A DNA stretch of 48,060 nt, taken from NCBI GenBank assembly GCA_051648365.1, contig JBOFEZ010000147.1:1-48060 (forward strand). Direction: 5' to 3'. The position numbers were made by a program, and so were the translations under genes. Positions 27,398 through 34,867 of this stretch are shown in pieces. The notes beneath the pieces were generated by a model. That model was not told the DNA's origin, did no database searches, and saw nothing but the letters and a program-made list of their open reading frames with translations. Numbering within the stretch: position 1 is the stretch's first letter; each line of letters opens with the position of its first letter. The DNA comes from JAGNZR01 sp051648365. Lineage in GTDB: Bacteria > Fusobacteriota > Fusobacteriia > Fusobacteriales > Fusobacteriaceae.

Positions 27398-28702
27398 ATG
27401 ACTAGAATCGCTGATGTAAAAGCAAGAGAAGTTCTTGATTCAAGAGGAAACCCAACGGTAGAGGTGGATGTATTATTAGAGTGTGGAGCTAAAGGAAGAG
27501 CTATGGTTCCGTCTGGAGCATCTACAGGAGCTTACGAAGCTGTTGAATTAAGAGATGGAGATAAAGCTAGATACCTTGGAAAGGGAGTTCTTAAAGCTGT
27601 TGCCAATGCTAACACAGAATTAAGAGATTTAGTAATCGGAATGGATGCTATTGACCAAGTTGCTATCGATAAAGCTATGATCGCTTTAGATGGAACTCCA
27701 AATAAAGGAAGACTAGGAGCTAACGCTATACTAGGAGTATCTCTTGCGGTAGCTAAAGCTGCAGCTGAAGCTTTAGGAATGCCTTTATACAAATACTTAG
27801 GAGGAGTAAACGCTAAAGAGTTACCTCTTCCAATGATGAACATCCTTAACGGAGGATCTCATGCAGATTCTGCTGTTGACGTTCAAGAGTTCATGGTTCA
27901 GCCAGTTGGAGCTAAAACTTTCTCTGAAGCTATGAGAATGGGATGCGAAATATTCCATGCACTTGGAAAAATCCTTCATGACAATGGAGATTCAACAAAC
28001 GTAGGAAACGAGGGAGGATATGCCCCTGCTAAAATAAACGGAACTGTTGGAGCTCTTGATATAATAGTTGAAGCTTGTAAGAAAGCTGGATATGAGCCAG
28101 GAGTAGACGTTACTTTTGCTCTTGACGCAGCAGCAACTGAGTTCTGTAAAGAAGTAGCACCAGGAAAGTTCGAGTACCACTTCCACAGAGAGGGAGGAAT
28201 GAAAACTTCTGAAGAGATGGTAGAATGGTATGCTATGCTTTGTGAGAAATATCCAATCAAATCTATCGAAGATGGATTCGGAGAGGATGACTGGGCAGGA
28301 TTTGCTGCAGTAACAGCTAAGTTAGGAGATAAAGTTCAAATCGTTGGAGATGACCTATTCGTAACTAACACTGAAAAACTTGCTAGAGGAATTGAAGAGA
28401 AAGCAGCTAATGCTATACTTATCAAACTTAACCAAATCGGAACTCTTACTGAAACTCTAGATGCTATTGAAATGGCAAAAAGAGCTGGAATGACAGCAGT
28501 AATATCTCATAGATCAGGAGAAACAGAAGATTCTACAATAGCGGATATCGCTGTTGCAACAAATGCTGGACAGATCAAAACTGGATCTACATCAAGAACT
28601 GATAGAATGGCTAAATATAACCAACTTCTTAGAATCGAAGAAGAACTTGGATCAGTAGCTAAGTATGAAGGTCTTGGAGTATTCTACAACATCAAAAAGT
28701 AA
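27398..28702 (+). CDS. eno: Enolase (phosphopyruvate hydratase)
   Basis: 434 residues. The N-terminal signature is ARE(V)LDSRGNPTVEVDV. Metal ligands are expected in FALDAAATEF, SIEDGFGEDDW and QIVGDDLFVTN, with the catalytic Lys in ILIKLNQIGTLTET and the SHRSGETEDSTIADIAVATN loop after it. It converts 2-phosphoglycerate to PEP, the step directly before pyruvate kinase, whose gene precedes it. A strong terminator follows. Confidence 0.98.
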   Translation: MTRIADVKAREVLDSRGNPTVEVDVLLECGAKGRAMVPSGASTGAYEAVELRDGDKARYLGKGVLKAVANANTELRDLVIGMDAIDQVAIDKAMIALDGTPNKGRLGANAILGVSLAVAKAAAEALGMPLYKYLGGVNAKELPLPMMNILNGGSHADSAVDVQEFMVQPVGAKTFSEAMRMGCEIFHALGKILHDNGDSTNVGNEGGYAPAKINGTVGALDIIVEACKKAGYEPGVDVTFALDAAATEFCKEVAPGKFEYHFHREGGMKTSEEMVEWYAMLCEKYPIKSIEDGFGEDDWAGFAAVTAKLGDKVQIVGDDLFVTNTEKLARGIEEKAANAILIKLNQIGTLTETLDAIEMAKRAGMTAVISHRSGETEDSTIADIAVATNAGQIKTGSTSRTDRMAKYNQLLRIEEELGSVAKYEGLGVFYNIKK

Positions 28703-28713
28703 TAATTAAAATA

Positions 28714-28745
28714 AAAAGTCGGGAGATTAGCTTCCGACTTTTTTG
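28714..28745 (+). terminator. Terminator after eno
   Basis: AAAAGTCGGGAG (28714-28725) pairs with CTTCCGACTTTT (28731-28742) around loop ATTAG, with one G-T pair. T-rich on the plus strand and A-rich on the minus strand, so it may also serve the convergent regulator gene that ends at 28,748. Confidence 0.88.
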
Positions 28746-28747
28746 AT

Positions 28748-29389
28748 TTAAAATTTTAAAATTTTATACGAGTTTTTTTCTAATCTTAGAAGTTTTCCAT
28801 CTTTTACATATTTCGAAAGAACTCTAGAAAGAGATGGTCTTTCTACTCCAAATTTTTCGGCCAGCTCTTTTAGAGATAAATCAAATTTTATTTGACTGTC
28901 CTTTGAATTGTCCCGAATATAGTTATCGATTTTATCTCCGATAGTCTGATTTATCTCTGTGAATCTGTTTGAAATAACCTGAGATTTTTGACTGGAAATT
29001 TTTAGGAAATTTCTCATGGCAAAAGAATTGCTCATGAGAAGTCTAAAAAAGTTTTCACGTTCTATAGAGATTATCTCTGAGTCTTCAAGTGCTAAAAGAT
29101 CAACAGGAAGGAGATTGAACTCTGCATAGATAAATGCAGAAGCAATAAGAGTTCCTTTTCCGAATCTTTCAATCTCTACAACTTTTCCGTTTTCTAGAAT
29201 CTTTTCTCCTTTGAATTGTCCTTTTATTATAAATGAAACCTCTTCTATGGAATCTCCTTGGAAATAAGCGTAATCTTCTTCACTGTATTTTTTAAGTCTT
29301 ATATTTTTTTCCTCTATGATTTTTTTTAATTCCTCTAAAGTAAATAGTTGAAAAAATTTAATCTCTTCTAATTTTTCATATTTAGTCAT
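28748..29389 (-). CDS. Crp/Fnr-family transcription regulator, HcpR-like (heme type suspected)
   Basis: 213 residues from ATG 29387-29389, chosen because GAGGTGG lies just before it; an upstream in-frame start (29458) would add 23 residues and read through the promoter. The N-terminal half is a cyclic-nucleotide-binding-like barrel (AYFQGDSIEEVSFIIKGQFKGEK). The C-terminal helix-turn-helix is LSLKELAEKFGVERPSLSRVLSKYV. There is no Cys at all in the protein, so it cannot hold an Fe-S cluster like FNR; heme sensing of NO, as reported for HcpR and DNR types, is more plausible. It is divergent from hcp and shares one operator. Confidence 0.85.
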   Translation of the reverse strand: MTKYEKLEEIKFFQLFTLEELKKIIEEKNIRLKKYSEEDYAYFQGDSIEEVSFIIKGQFKGEKILENGKVVEIERFGKGTLIASAFIYAEFNLLPVDLLALEDSEIISIERENFFRLLMSNSFAMRNFLKISSQKSQVISNRFTEINQTIGDKIDNYIRDNSKDSQIKFDLSLKELAEKFGVERPSLSRVLSKYVKDGKLLRLEKNSYKILKF

Positions 29390-29405
29390 AATCCACCTCT
29401 TCAAA

Positions 29406-29434
29406 ATTATATCATAATTTGAAAAAAAATTCAA
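29406..29434 (-). promoter_or_regulatory. Promoter of the Crp/Fnr-type regulator
   Basis: On the minus strand TTGAAT (plus positions 29429-29434), a 17-base spacer and TATAAT (29406-29411). The operator at 29439-29452 ends just upstream of this -35. Confidence 0.75.
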
Positions 29435-29438
29435 AAAT

Positions 29439-29452
29439 GTAACCTTTGTTAC
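29439..29452. promoter_or_regulatory. Palindromic operator between the regulator and hcp
   Basis: GTAAC-cttt-GTTAC, a perfect 14-base dyad centred at 29445.5. It has the spacing expected of a Crp/Fnr dimer. The motif is compatible with what I remember of HcpR sites outside the Desulfovibrio group, but I could not check that. If TAGTAT (29475-29480) is the hcp -10, the transcript would start about 29487 and the dyad would be centred close to -41.5, the class II activator position. Confidence 0.75.
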
Positions 29453-29532
29453 CGACACAGAATGGGAATCAGTGTAGTATGTTTATAGACTAAAATAAAT
29501 ATTAAATTATAAATATATAACAGGAGGAAAAA

Positions 29533-31185
29533 ATGTTTTGTTATCAATGTCAAGAAGCTATGAAAGGAACAGGATGTAATCTCTCGGTAGGAATGTGTGG
29601 AAAACAGTCAAGTACATCAGATTTACAGGATCTTTTAATCTATACAGTAAAAGGTGTGACTGCTTACAGCTCACAACTTAGAAACAACGGAGTAAACAGA
29701 GGTGATGTAAATAACTATATCCTTAATTCACTTTTCATCACAATAACTAATGCCAATTTCAACGACAAGGCTATCGTAGAGGAAATTAAAAAAGGTGTAG
29801 AAATCAGAAAATCTCTAAGATCTCAGCTTCTAGAGATGGGGATTCAACTTGATTCTACTCACGAAGCTGGACTTTATACGACATGGACAGGAACAGAAGA
29901 AGATAAAATGTTAGAATTTTCTGCCAAAGTAGGAGTACTGTCTACTGAAAATGAGGATATCCGTTCTCTAAGAGAGCTTCTTACATATGGTTTAAAAGGT
30001 ATGGCTGCTTATACAGAGCATGCCGAACATTTAGGGAAGACTAATCCTGAAATAGTTGCATTTATAGAAAAGGCTCTATTAGCTACTGAAGATGACACTC
30101 TAGGAGCAGATGAGCTGGTAGCACTTGTACTTGCTTGTGGAGAGCACTCAGTGAAGGCTATGGCACTTCTAGATGATGCTAATACATCAGCATTTGGACA
30201 TCCAGTAGTTACAAAGGTAAACATAGGTACAGGAAGCAAGCCTGGAATCCTGATATCAGGGCATGATTTAAACGATCTTAAGCAACTTTTGGAGCAGACA
30301 GAGGGAACAGGAGTGGATATTTATACTCACTCAGAGATGCTACCAGGACATTACTACCCAGAACTTAAAAAATATTCTCATTTTGTAGGTAACTACGGAA
30401 ATGCATGGTGGAAACAAAAAGAGGAGTTCGAGGCTTTCAACGGTCCGATACTTTTCACTACTAACTGTATAGTTCCACCGACTAAAGATGCAAAATATGC
30501 TGACAAAGTATTTACTACCAATGCAGCAGGATATCCTGGATGGAAGCAAATCTTAGCTCAAGATGGAAAAAAGAATTTTGCAGAGATAATAGAAATGGCT
30601 AAGGCATGTCCGGCTCCAACAGAATTAGAAAAGGGAGAAATAATCGGAGGATTTGCTCATAATCAAGTTATGGCTCTTGCTGATAAAGTTATAGATGCTG
30701 TTAAATCAGGTGCTATAAAGAGATTTGTGGTAATGGCTGGATGTGACGGAAGAATGGCAGACAGAAAATATTACGAAGATTTTGCACTTGCTCTTCCTAA
30801 GGACACTGTTATCCTTACAGCTGGATGTGCAAAATATAGATACAACAAGCTGAACCTTGGAGATATCGGTGGTATACCTAGAGTTCTAGATGCTGGACAA
30901 TGTAACGATTCTTACTCTCTTGCTGTTATAGCTTTAAAACTAAAAGAAGTATTCGGACTGGAAGATATCAACGATCTACCTATAGTTTATAACATTGCAT
31001 GGTATGAGCAAAAAGCTGTAACAGTTTTACTTGCTCTTCTATCTCTTGGAGTTAAAAATATTCATCTTGGGCCAACATTGCCTGCATTCCTTTCTCCAAA
31101 TGTAGCTAAAGTTTTAATTGAAAACTTTGGAATCGGAGCAATGTCTGATGTAGAATCTGATCTTAAAAAGTGGAACCTACTGTAA
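29533..31185 (+). CDS. hcp: Hybrid cluster protein (hydroxylamine reductase / NO reductase)
   Basis: 550 residues. The N-terminal cluster Cys ligands are 3, 6, 15 and 22 (CYQCQEAMKGTGC..), the C-x2-C-x8-C-x6-C spacing of anaerobe-type [4Fe-4S] Hcp. The hybrid cluster environment follows with HSEMLPGHYYP, TNCIVPP, FVVMAGCDGRM, LTAGCAKYRYN and LDAGQCNDSYS. Hcp removes nitrosative stress by reducing NO or hydroxylamine in the cytosol. Its reductase gene (hcr) is not seen. Divergent from a Crp/Fnr-family gene. Confidence 0.96.
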   Translation: MFCYQCQEAMKGTGCNLSVGMCGKQSSTSDLQDLLIYTVKGVTAYSSQLRNNGVNRGDVNNYILNSLFITITNANFNDKAIVEEIKKGVEIRKSLRSQLLEMGIQLDSTHEAGLYTTWTGTEEDKMLEFSAKVGVLSTENEDIRSLRELLTYGLKGMAAYTEHAEHLGKTNPEIVAFIEKALLATEDDTLGADELVALVLACGEHSVKAMALLDDANTSAFGHPVVTKVNIGTGSKPGILISGHDLNDLKQLLEQTEGTGVDIYTHSEMLPGHYYPELKKYSHFVGNYGNAWWKQKEEFEAFNGPILFTTNCIVPPTKDAKYADKVFTTNAAGYPGWKQILAQDGKKNFAEIIEMAKACPAPTELEKGEIIGGFAHNQVMALADKVIDAVKSGAIKRFVVMAGCDGRMADRKYYEDFALALPKDTVILTAGCAKYRYNKLNLGDIGGIPRVLDAGQCNDSYSLAVIALKLKEVFGLEDINDLPIVYNIAWYEQKAVTVLLALLSLGVKNIHLGPTLPAFLSPNVAKVLIENFGIGAMSDVESDLKKWNLL

Positions 31186-31191
31186 AAATAA

Positions 31192-31220
31192 TTGACAAAA
31201 CATAAATAAAATGTTAAAAT
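31192..31220 (+). promoter_or_regulatory. Promoter of the tyrS leader transcript
   Basis: TTGACA (31192-31197), a 17-base spacer and TAAAAT (31215-31220). Transcription would start near 31,227, some 220 bases ahead of tyrS. Confidence 0.8.
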
Positions 31221-31247
31221 CTTAAAAAAATTAAAAAGGAGCTAACT

Positions 31248-31304
31248 ATGAGAAAAAACAACCTAATGACAAAAACTTCATATTATTACTATTATAAGTT
31301 TTAG
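31248..31304 (+). CDS. tyrS leader peptide with five consecutive Tyr codons
   Basis: An 18-codon open frame, M-R-K-N-N-L-M-T-K-T-S-Y-Y-Y-Y-Y-K-F, ends at TAG 31302-31304. The five Tyr codons (TAT TAT TAC TAT TAT) occupy 31281-31295. GGAG (31238-31241) lies six bases before ATG 31248, and a consensus promoter lies upstream. A chance run of five Tyr codons in a well-started frame directly ahead of tyrosyl-tRNA synthetase is unlikely. This has the architecture of a ribosome-sensed attenuator: stalling on Tyr codons when charged tRNA-Tyr is scarce would alter folding of the downstream RNA. It is too short for routine gene calling. Confidence 0.85.
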   Translation: MRKNNLMTKTSYYYYYKF

Positions 31305-31421
31305 GATTGGTGTTGTTTTCTCTAGAAAAAATACGAATCCATTTTGTGTTACTTAAATAGTAAAGTATGGAGTCGTTCATAGTAGCTTTTGGAGCCTGTG
31401 GAGATTTCCGCAGGCTTTTTT
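31304..31421 (+). promoter_or_regulatory. tyrS attenuator region with intrinsic terminator
   Basis: The terminator is AGCCTGTGGA (31393-31402), loop GATT, TCCGCAGGCT (31407-31416), then six Ts to 31421, before the tyrS ribosome site. Upstream alternatives are GGATT (31304-31308, overlapping the leader stop) with AATCC (31336-31340), around an inner TTTTC/GAAAA hairpin. TACTT/AAGTA with TCCA/TGGA forms another near 31338-31381. No T-box sequence (the AGGGTGGNACCGCG type) or specifier stem is visible. The exact antiterminator is not resolved by eye. Confidence 0.75.
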
Positions 31422-31445
31422 AATTAAAAATTTAGGAGGTTATAT

Positions 31446-32666
31446 ATGGAAAATGTTTTAGATTTACTAAAAGACAGGGGATATATAAAGCAGTTCACTC
31501 ATGAAGAAGAAACAAGAGAGCTGTTAGGAAAGGAAAAAGTTACATTTTATATAGGATTTGATCCGACAGCAGATTCTCTTCACGTAGGACACTTTATAGC
31601 GATGATGTTCATGTCTCATATGCAGAGAGCTGGGCACAGACCTATTGCTCTTATAGGTGGAGGAACTGCCATGATAGGAGATCCAAGCGGAAGAACAGAC
31701 ATGAGAAATATGCTAACTCATGAGCAGATAGATCAAAATGTGGCAGGAATAAAAAAACAGATGGAAAAATTCATAGATTTTTCAGAGGATAAGGCTCTTC
31801 TTGTGAATAATGCAGACTGGCTTCTCAACCTTAACTATGTGGATTTCATAAGAGATATTGGATCGCACTTTTCAGTAAATAGAATGCTGGCGGCAGACTG
31901 TTTTAAGTCTAGAATGGAGAATGGACTCTCTTTCCTTGAATTTAACTACATGCTTATGCAGGGTTATGATTTCCTTGTTCTTAACCAAAAATATGGATGT
32001 ACAATGGAATTGGGAGGAGACGATCAGTGGTCAAATATGATAGCTGGAGTTGATCTTATAAGAAAGAAAGAGAGAAAATCGGCGTTTGCCATGACATGTA
32101 CTCTACTAACTAACAGTGAGGGGCAGAAGATGGGTAAAACAGCCAAAGGAGCACTATGGTTAGATCCAGAGAAGACTACTCCTTATGAGTTCTACCAGTA
32201 CTGGAGAAATGTTGCTGACTCTGATGTGGAAAGATGTCTGTCACTTTTGACATATGTTCCTATGGCTGAGGTAAGAAGACTTTCTGCTTTAAAGGATGCA
32301 GAGATAAATGAAGCTAAGAAAATTCTAGCGTTTGAGGTTACAAAGATAGTTCACGGAGAAGAGGAAGCAGTGAAGGCCAAAAGTGCTACTGAAGCTCTTT
32401 TCGCAGGAGGAGCTGACATGAGTAATGTTCCTTCTATAGAACTCCCTAAGGACAAAATTGGGACAGGGATAGTTCAGATTCTTGTAGATGCCGGAGTTTT
32501 AAAAACTACTAGCGAAGGACGTAGACTTGTCCAGCAAGGAGGATTATACATAGGTGAAGAAAAAGCTACAGCTCATGATAATCCTATAACTGAAGATCTG
32601 TTCCAAGATGGAGAATTACTGGTAAGAACTGGAAAGAAAAAATTCTATAAGATAGTTCTAATATAA
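31446..32666 (+). CDS. tyrS: Tyrosyl-tRNA synthetase
   Basis: 406 residues, class I enzyme. YIGFDPTADSLHVGHFIAMM carries the HIGH-like HVGH. The tyrosine pocket includes NYMLMQGYDF and GGDDQWSNM. The second ATP motif is KMGKT in place of KMSKS (SEGQKMGKTAKGALW). The C-terminus has an S4 RNA-binding domain (SEGRRLVQQGGLYIGEEK). It charges tRNA-Tyr in the cytosol. GGAGG lies eight bases before the ATG. Expression is expected to be controlled by the Tyr leader. Confidence 0.97.
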   Translation: MENVLDLLKDRGYIKQFTHEEETRELLGKEKVTFYIGFDPTADSLHVGHFIAMMFMSHMQRAGHRPIALIGGGTAMIGDPSGRTDMRNMLTHEQIDQNVAGIKKQMEKFIDFSEDKALLVNNADWLLNLNYVDFIRDIGSHFSVNRMLAADCFKSRMENGLSFLEFNYMLMQGYDFLVLNQKYGCTMELGGDDQWSNMIAGVDLIRKKERKSAFAMTCTLLTNSEGQKMGKTAKGALWLDPEKTTPYEFYQYWRNVADSDVERCLSLLTYVPMAEVRRLSALKDAEINEAKKILAFEVTKIVHGEEEAVKAKSATEALFAGGADMSNVPSIELPKDKIGTGIVQILVDAGVLKTTSEGRRLVQQGGLYIGEEKATAHDNPITEDLFQDGELLVRTGKKKFYKIVLI

Positions 32667-32683
32667 CGGGATAGGAGAGGGAA

Positions 32684-33169
32684 TTGCAAGAAATTTTTTT
32701 GACCCAAATGAAGGAAAGAGAGATACCTCTTATATATAAAAAACTTCATCTGAAATATGTGGAAAAATATTCCTGTGATAGAGATGAAGAGATGGAGGAA
32801 GCATACACTCAGTGGTATAGGTTCATGTTAAACTCACCCTGTTTTCTACTGTATACAGTGAAAAATAAAAAGGGTGAGTTTATAGGCACCCTAAAATTTC
32901 ATCTCGAGAAAAAAGATGCCAGGGTAGATATTTTTTTAGACAAGGATTTCAGAGGAAAAAAACTTTCAGAAAATATTTTGGGTATAGGAATTTTAAAAAT
33001 TTTGGAAAATCATAAAATTGAAAGATTTCTGGCTTATATAATAAAGGAAAACGAAATCTCCAAACATCTTTTTGAAAAATTAGGATTCCGATATATAAAA
33101 AATGCCAATTATAATGGTGTTCGACATATGCTCTATGAGAAGAGAGTAGTGCAAGAAAAAAAAAATTGA
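32684..33169 (+). CDS. GNAT-family acetyltransferase
   Basis: 161 residues, start TTG 32684 with GGAGAGG close before it; the internal ATG 32708 is the alternative. The acetyl-CoA motif A region is DIFLDKDFRGKKLSENILGIGILKIL, and IKENEISKHLFEKLGFRYIK is the usual C-terminal motif. Substrate unknown: the RimJ/RimL or PseH-like branch fits, so either a protein N-terminus or an amino sugar. The gene lies 17 bases after tyrS and probably shares its transcript and control; a terminator follows. Confidence 0.72.
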   Translation: MQEIFLTQMKEREIPLIYKKLHLKYVEKYSCDRDEEMEEAYTQWYRFMLNSPCFLLYTVKNKKGEFIGTLKFHLEKKDARVDIFLDKDFRGKKLSENILGIGILKILENHKIERFLAYIIKENEISKHLFEKLGFRYIKNANYNGVRHMLYEKRVVQEKKN

Positions 33170-33171
33170 TA

Positions 33172-33221
33172 AATCCCTTTTAATTAGACAGATAGAATAT
33201 CTAGTTAAGAGGGTTTTTTTT
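33172..33221 (+). terminator. Terminator after the acetyltransferase gene
   Basis: CCCTTTTAATTAGA pairs with TCTAGTTAAGAGGG with G-T pairs at three places, followed by eight Ts to 33221. Confidence 0.85.
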
Positions 33222-33541
33222 GATGTAGTAAATTTGTGAAGCTTATATATCTAGAACGTTTGTTAAAAACATACTATTATCAATCGTATTACAGTTCTTA
33301 TTATGAAAAAATAAAAAAAGTATTGTTACTTTATATTTTTAAAACCGAATCAATTCATAATATAAACCATCTAAATGCTTTACAAAAACTGTAATTTGTA
33401 GTAAATTATATATAATTGTATAAATACCATATATTGACATTTAGAACATACTCTGCACAAAATGCATATGTTCAGTTTTTGAAATTTGGAAATACAATTA
33501 AAATAAGGAATAAATAAAGAAAAATACCGGGGGGAACTTAA
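33222..33541 (+). promoter_or_regulatory. Long AT-rich upstream region of the first outer-membrane protein gene
   Basis: About 320 bases without a gene. It holds a probable promoter, TTGACA (33434-33439) with CAAAAT 18 bases later (33458-33463). It also has a 9-bp inverted repeat ATTACAGTT (33288-33296) / AACTGTAAT (33387-33395) and a short palindrome TACAAA/TTTGTA (33381-33400). The ribosome site is GGGGGG (33529-33534). No open frame or terminator seen in it. Confidence 0.55.
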
Positions 33542-33627
33542 ATGAAAAAATTAGCTTTATTATTAGCAGCTATGACAGCAGTTTCTGCAGTAGCATCAGC
33601 TAAAGAAGTAGTAGCAGCACCAGTAGT
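33542..33627 (+). repeat. Near-identical signal-peptide DNA, copy 1
   Basis: 86 bases coding for the signal peptide and first linker residues match 34,782-34,867 at 84 of 86 positions (differences only at the codon GTA against ATG). The two genes diverge strongly directly after it. Confidence 0.9.
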
Positions 33628-34495
33628 AGCAGTTGAGGCAGTATGCCCAGAGACTGTATTAACTGCTGAGCAGGAAATGGCAATATATAACAAAGTAAAG
33701 AAAAATTACAAAGGATTCAGAGCAACAAACTTCGGAATGGAGTTAGAGGTTGAGTCTTATTCACAGGATTCTAATGACGATGTGTACGGAAGTGTTTTTG
33801 CAGGTTTTGCTTACAGAGACGATATAACTCTTGGAATAACTGCAATGGGTATCAGTGCATATGATGATACTTCAGACAGAGAGTTTGCTAGTACAGATGC
33901 AAGAGGACAATTTGATCTTTGGAAAAAACTTAATCCGATGGGAGGATACAATCATTCAGTTGGATTTAGATTAAGAACTCAATCTTCTTATGACAGATAC
34001 TATGCAAGATATAAGTATTCAACAGGTCCAGTATCAGGATGGGCGGATGCTAGATACACAAGATCTTCTGCAGAAATTGGAGATACTTGGAGTGTAGAGG
34101 CAGTTCCAGTAAGACTTAACTATAACGGTTTTGGATTAGGATACTATGTATATGCTGAAAAAGCAAACTTAACAGATGCTGAAAATTTCAAACACCAAGT
34201 AAGACTATACACTCCATCATACAACTTTACAGATAAGTTCTCTGTAAACGCTGAGTATAGAATGTACCTAGGTGAAGAAACTAAAGATGCGGATGGAAAC
34301 ACAGCTTATGGAACTGCAAAAGATATAGATACAGCAAAAGGTCATGTACTTTACCTAAACTGGTCATATGATTACTCAGAGGTTCTTAACCTTTATGCAT
34401 ATACAGGATATGAGTTTGCAGAGTGGAACTATGAAGATGGAAAAGATAACAGAAGTTACTCTGATATCGGAGCTGGATTCAACTACAAGTTCTAA
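33542..34495 (+). CDS. Outer-membrane beta-barrel protein (fusobacterial porin-like, paralogue 1)
   Basis: 317 residues with a signal peptide MKKLALLLAAMTAVSAVASA and a short Pro/Val-rich linker. Barrel-like alternating strands follow, with many Tyr and Gly (YKGFRATNFGMELE, GYYVYAEKANL, YNFTDKFSVNAEYRMYL). The C-terminus ends GAGFNYKF with the terminal Phe of outer-membrane proteins. It is paralogous to the product at 34,782 (shared YKGFRAT.FGME) and differs from the FomA-type protein at 37,496. Its pore function is assumed. Confidence 0.75.
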   Translation: MKKLALLLAAMTAVSAVASAKEVVAAPVVAVEAVCPETVLTAEQEMAIYNKVKKNYKGFRATNFGMELEVESYSQDSNDDVYGSVFAGFAYRDDITLGITAMGISAYDDTSDREFASTDARGQFDLWKKLNPMGGYNHSVGFRLRTQSSYDRYYARYKYSTGPVSGWADARYTRSSAEIGDTWSVEAVPVRLNYNGFGLGYYVYAEKANLTDAENFKHQVRLYTPSYNFTDKFSVNAEYRMYLGEETKDADGNTAYGTAKDIDTAKGHVLYLNWSYDYSEVLNLYAYTGYEFAEWNYEDGKDNRSYSDIGAGFNYKF

Positions 34496-34526
34496 TTATA
34501 AAAAGAGCAGAGAGAAATTAATTTTT

Positions 34527-34553
34527 GAGAGAAAGTTATTTCTCTCTTTTTTT
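34527..34553 (+). terminator. Terminator after the first outer-membrane protein gene
   Basis: GAGAGAAA (34527-34534), loop GTTA, TTTCTCTC (34539-34546), then seven Ts. A wider stem AGAGAGAAAT (34509-34518) with ATTTCTCTCT (34538-34547) can form instead. Confidence 0.85.
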
Positions 34554-34678
34554 ATACCTAATTATTTCCCAGCTCAAATCACTTCTAAATCGAATCAAAT
34601 AAGACAGTATAAGGATTAAAAAAGGTCATGAACGCCCAACCAAAAGAAAACAATTTAAAATATATATGCAAAAGTTTA

Positions 34679-34707
34679 TTTACATTGAGGGAAATATAGG
34701 GTATAAC
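34679..34707 (+). promoter_or_regulatory. Promoter of the second outer-membrane protein gene
   Basis: TTTACA (34679-34684), a 17-base spacer and TATAAC (34702-34707), 75 bases before ATG 34782. The ribosome site is GGGGAGG at 34768-34774. Confidence 0.6.
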
Positions 34708-34781
34708 TGTAGCAGTTAAGAAATGGAAATCTATATTCTTAATATTAAAACAATTAATTTAAAACCAGGGGAGGAATTTAA

Positions 34782-34867
34782 ATGAAAAAATTAGCTTTAT
34801 TATTAGCAGCTATGACAGCAGTTTCTGCAATGGCATCAGCTAAAGAAGTAGTAGCAGCACCAGTAGT
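34782..34867 (+). repeat. Near-identical signal-peptide DNA, copy 2
   Basis: Second copy of the 86-base segment described at 33,542. The identity is at DNA level (84 of 86), far above that of the mature parts, which suggests recent exchange or conversion limited to the 5' end. Confidence 0.9.

Noticed and set aside
28748..29389. FNR-type [4Fe-4S] oxygen sensor
   Set aside because: The protein contains no cysteine.
31200..31440. T-box riboswitch ahead of tyrS
   Set aside because: No T-box core sequence, no AG bulge or specifier stem seen; the leader peptide explains the region better.
34368..34619. 83-residue open frame over the end of the first porin-like gene
   Set aside because: It lies out of frame inside a clear coding gene and runs through the terminator; no ribosome site.
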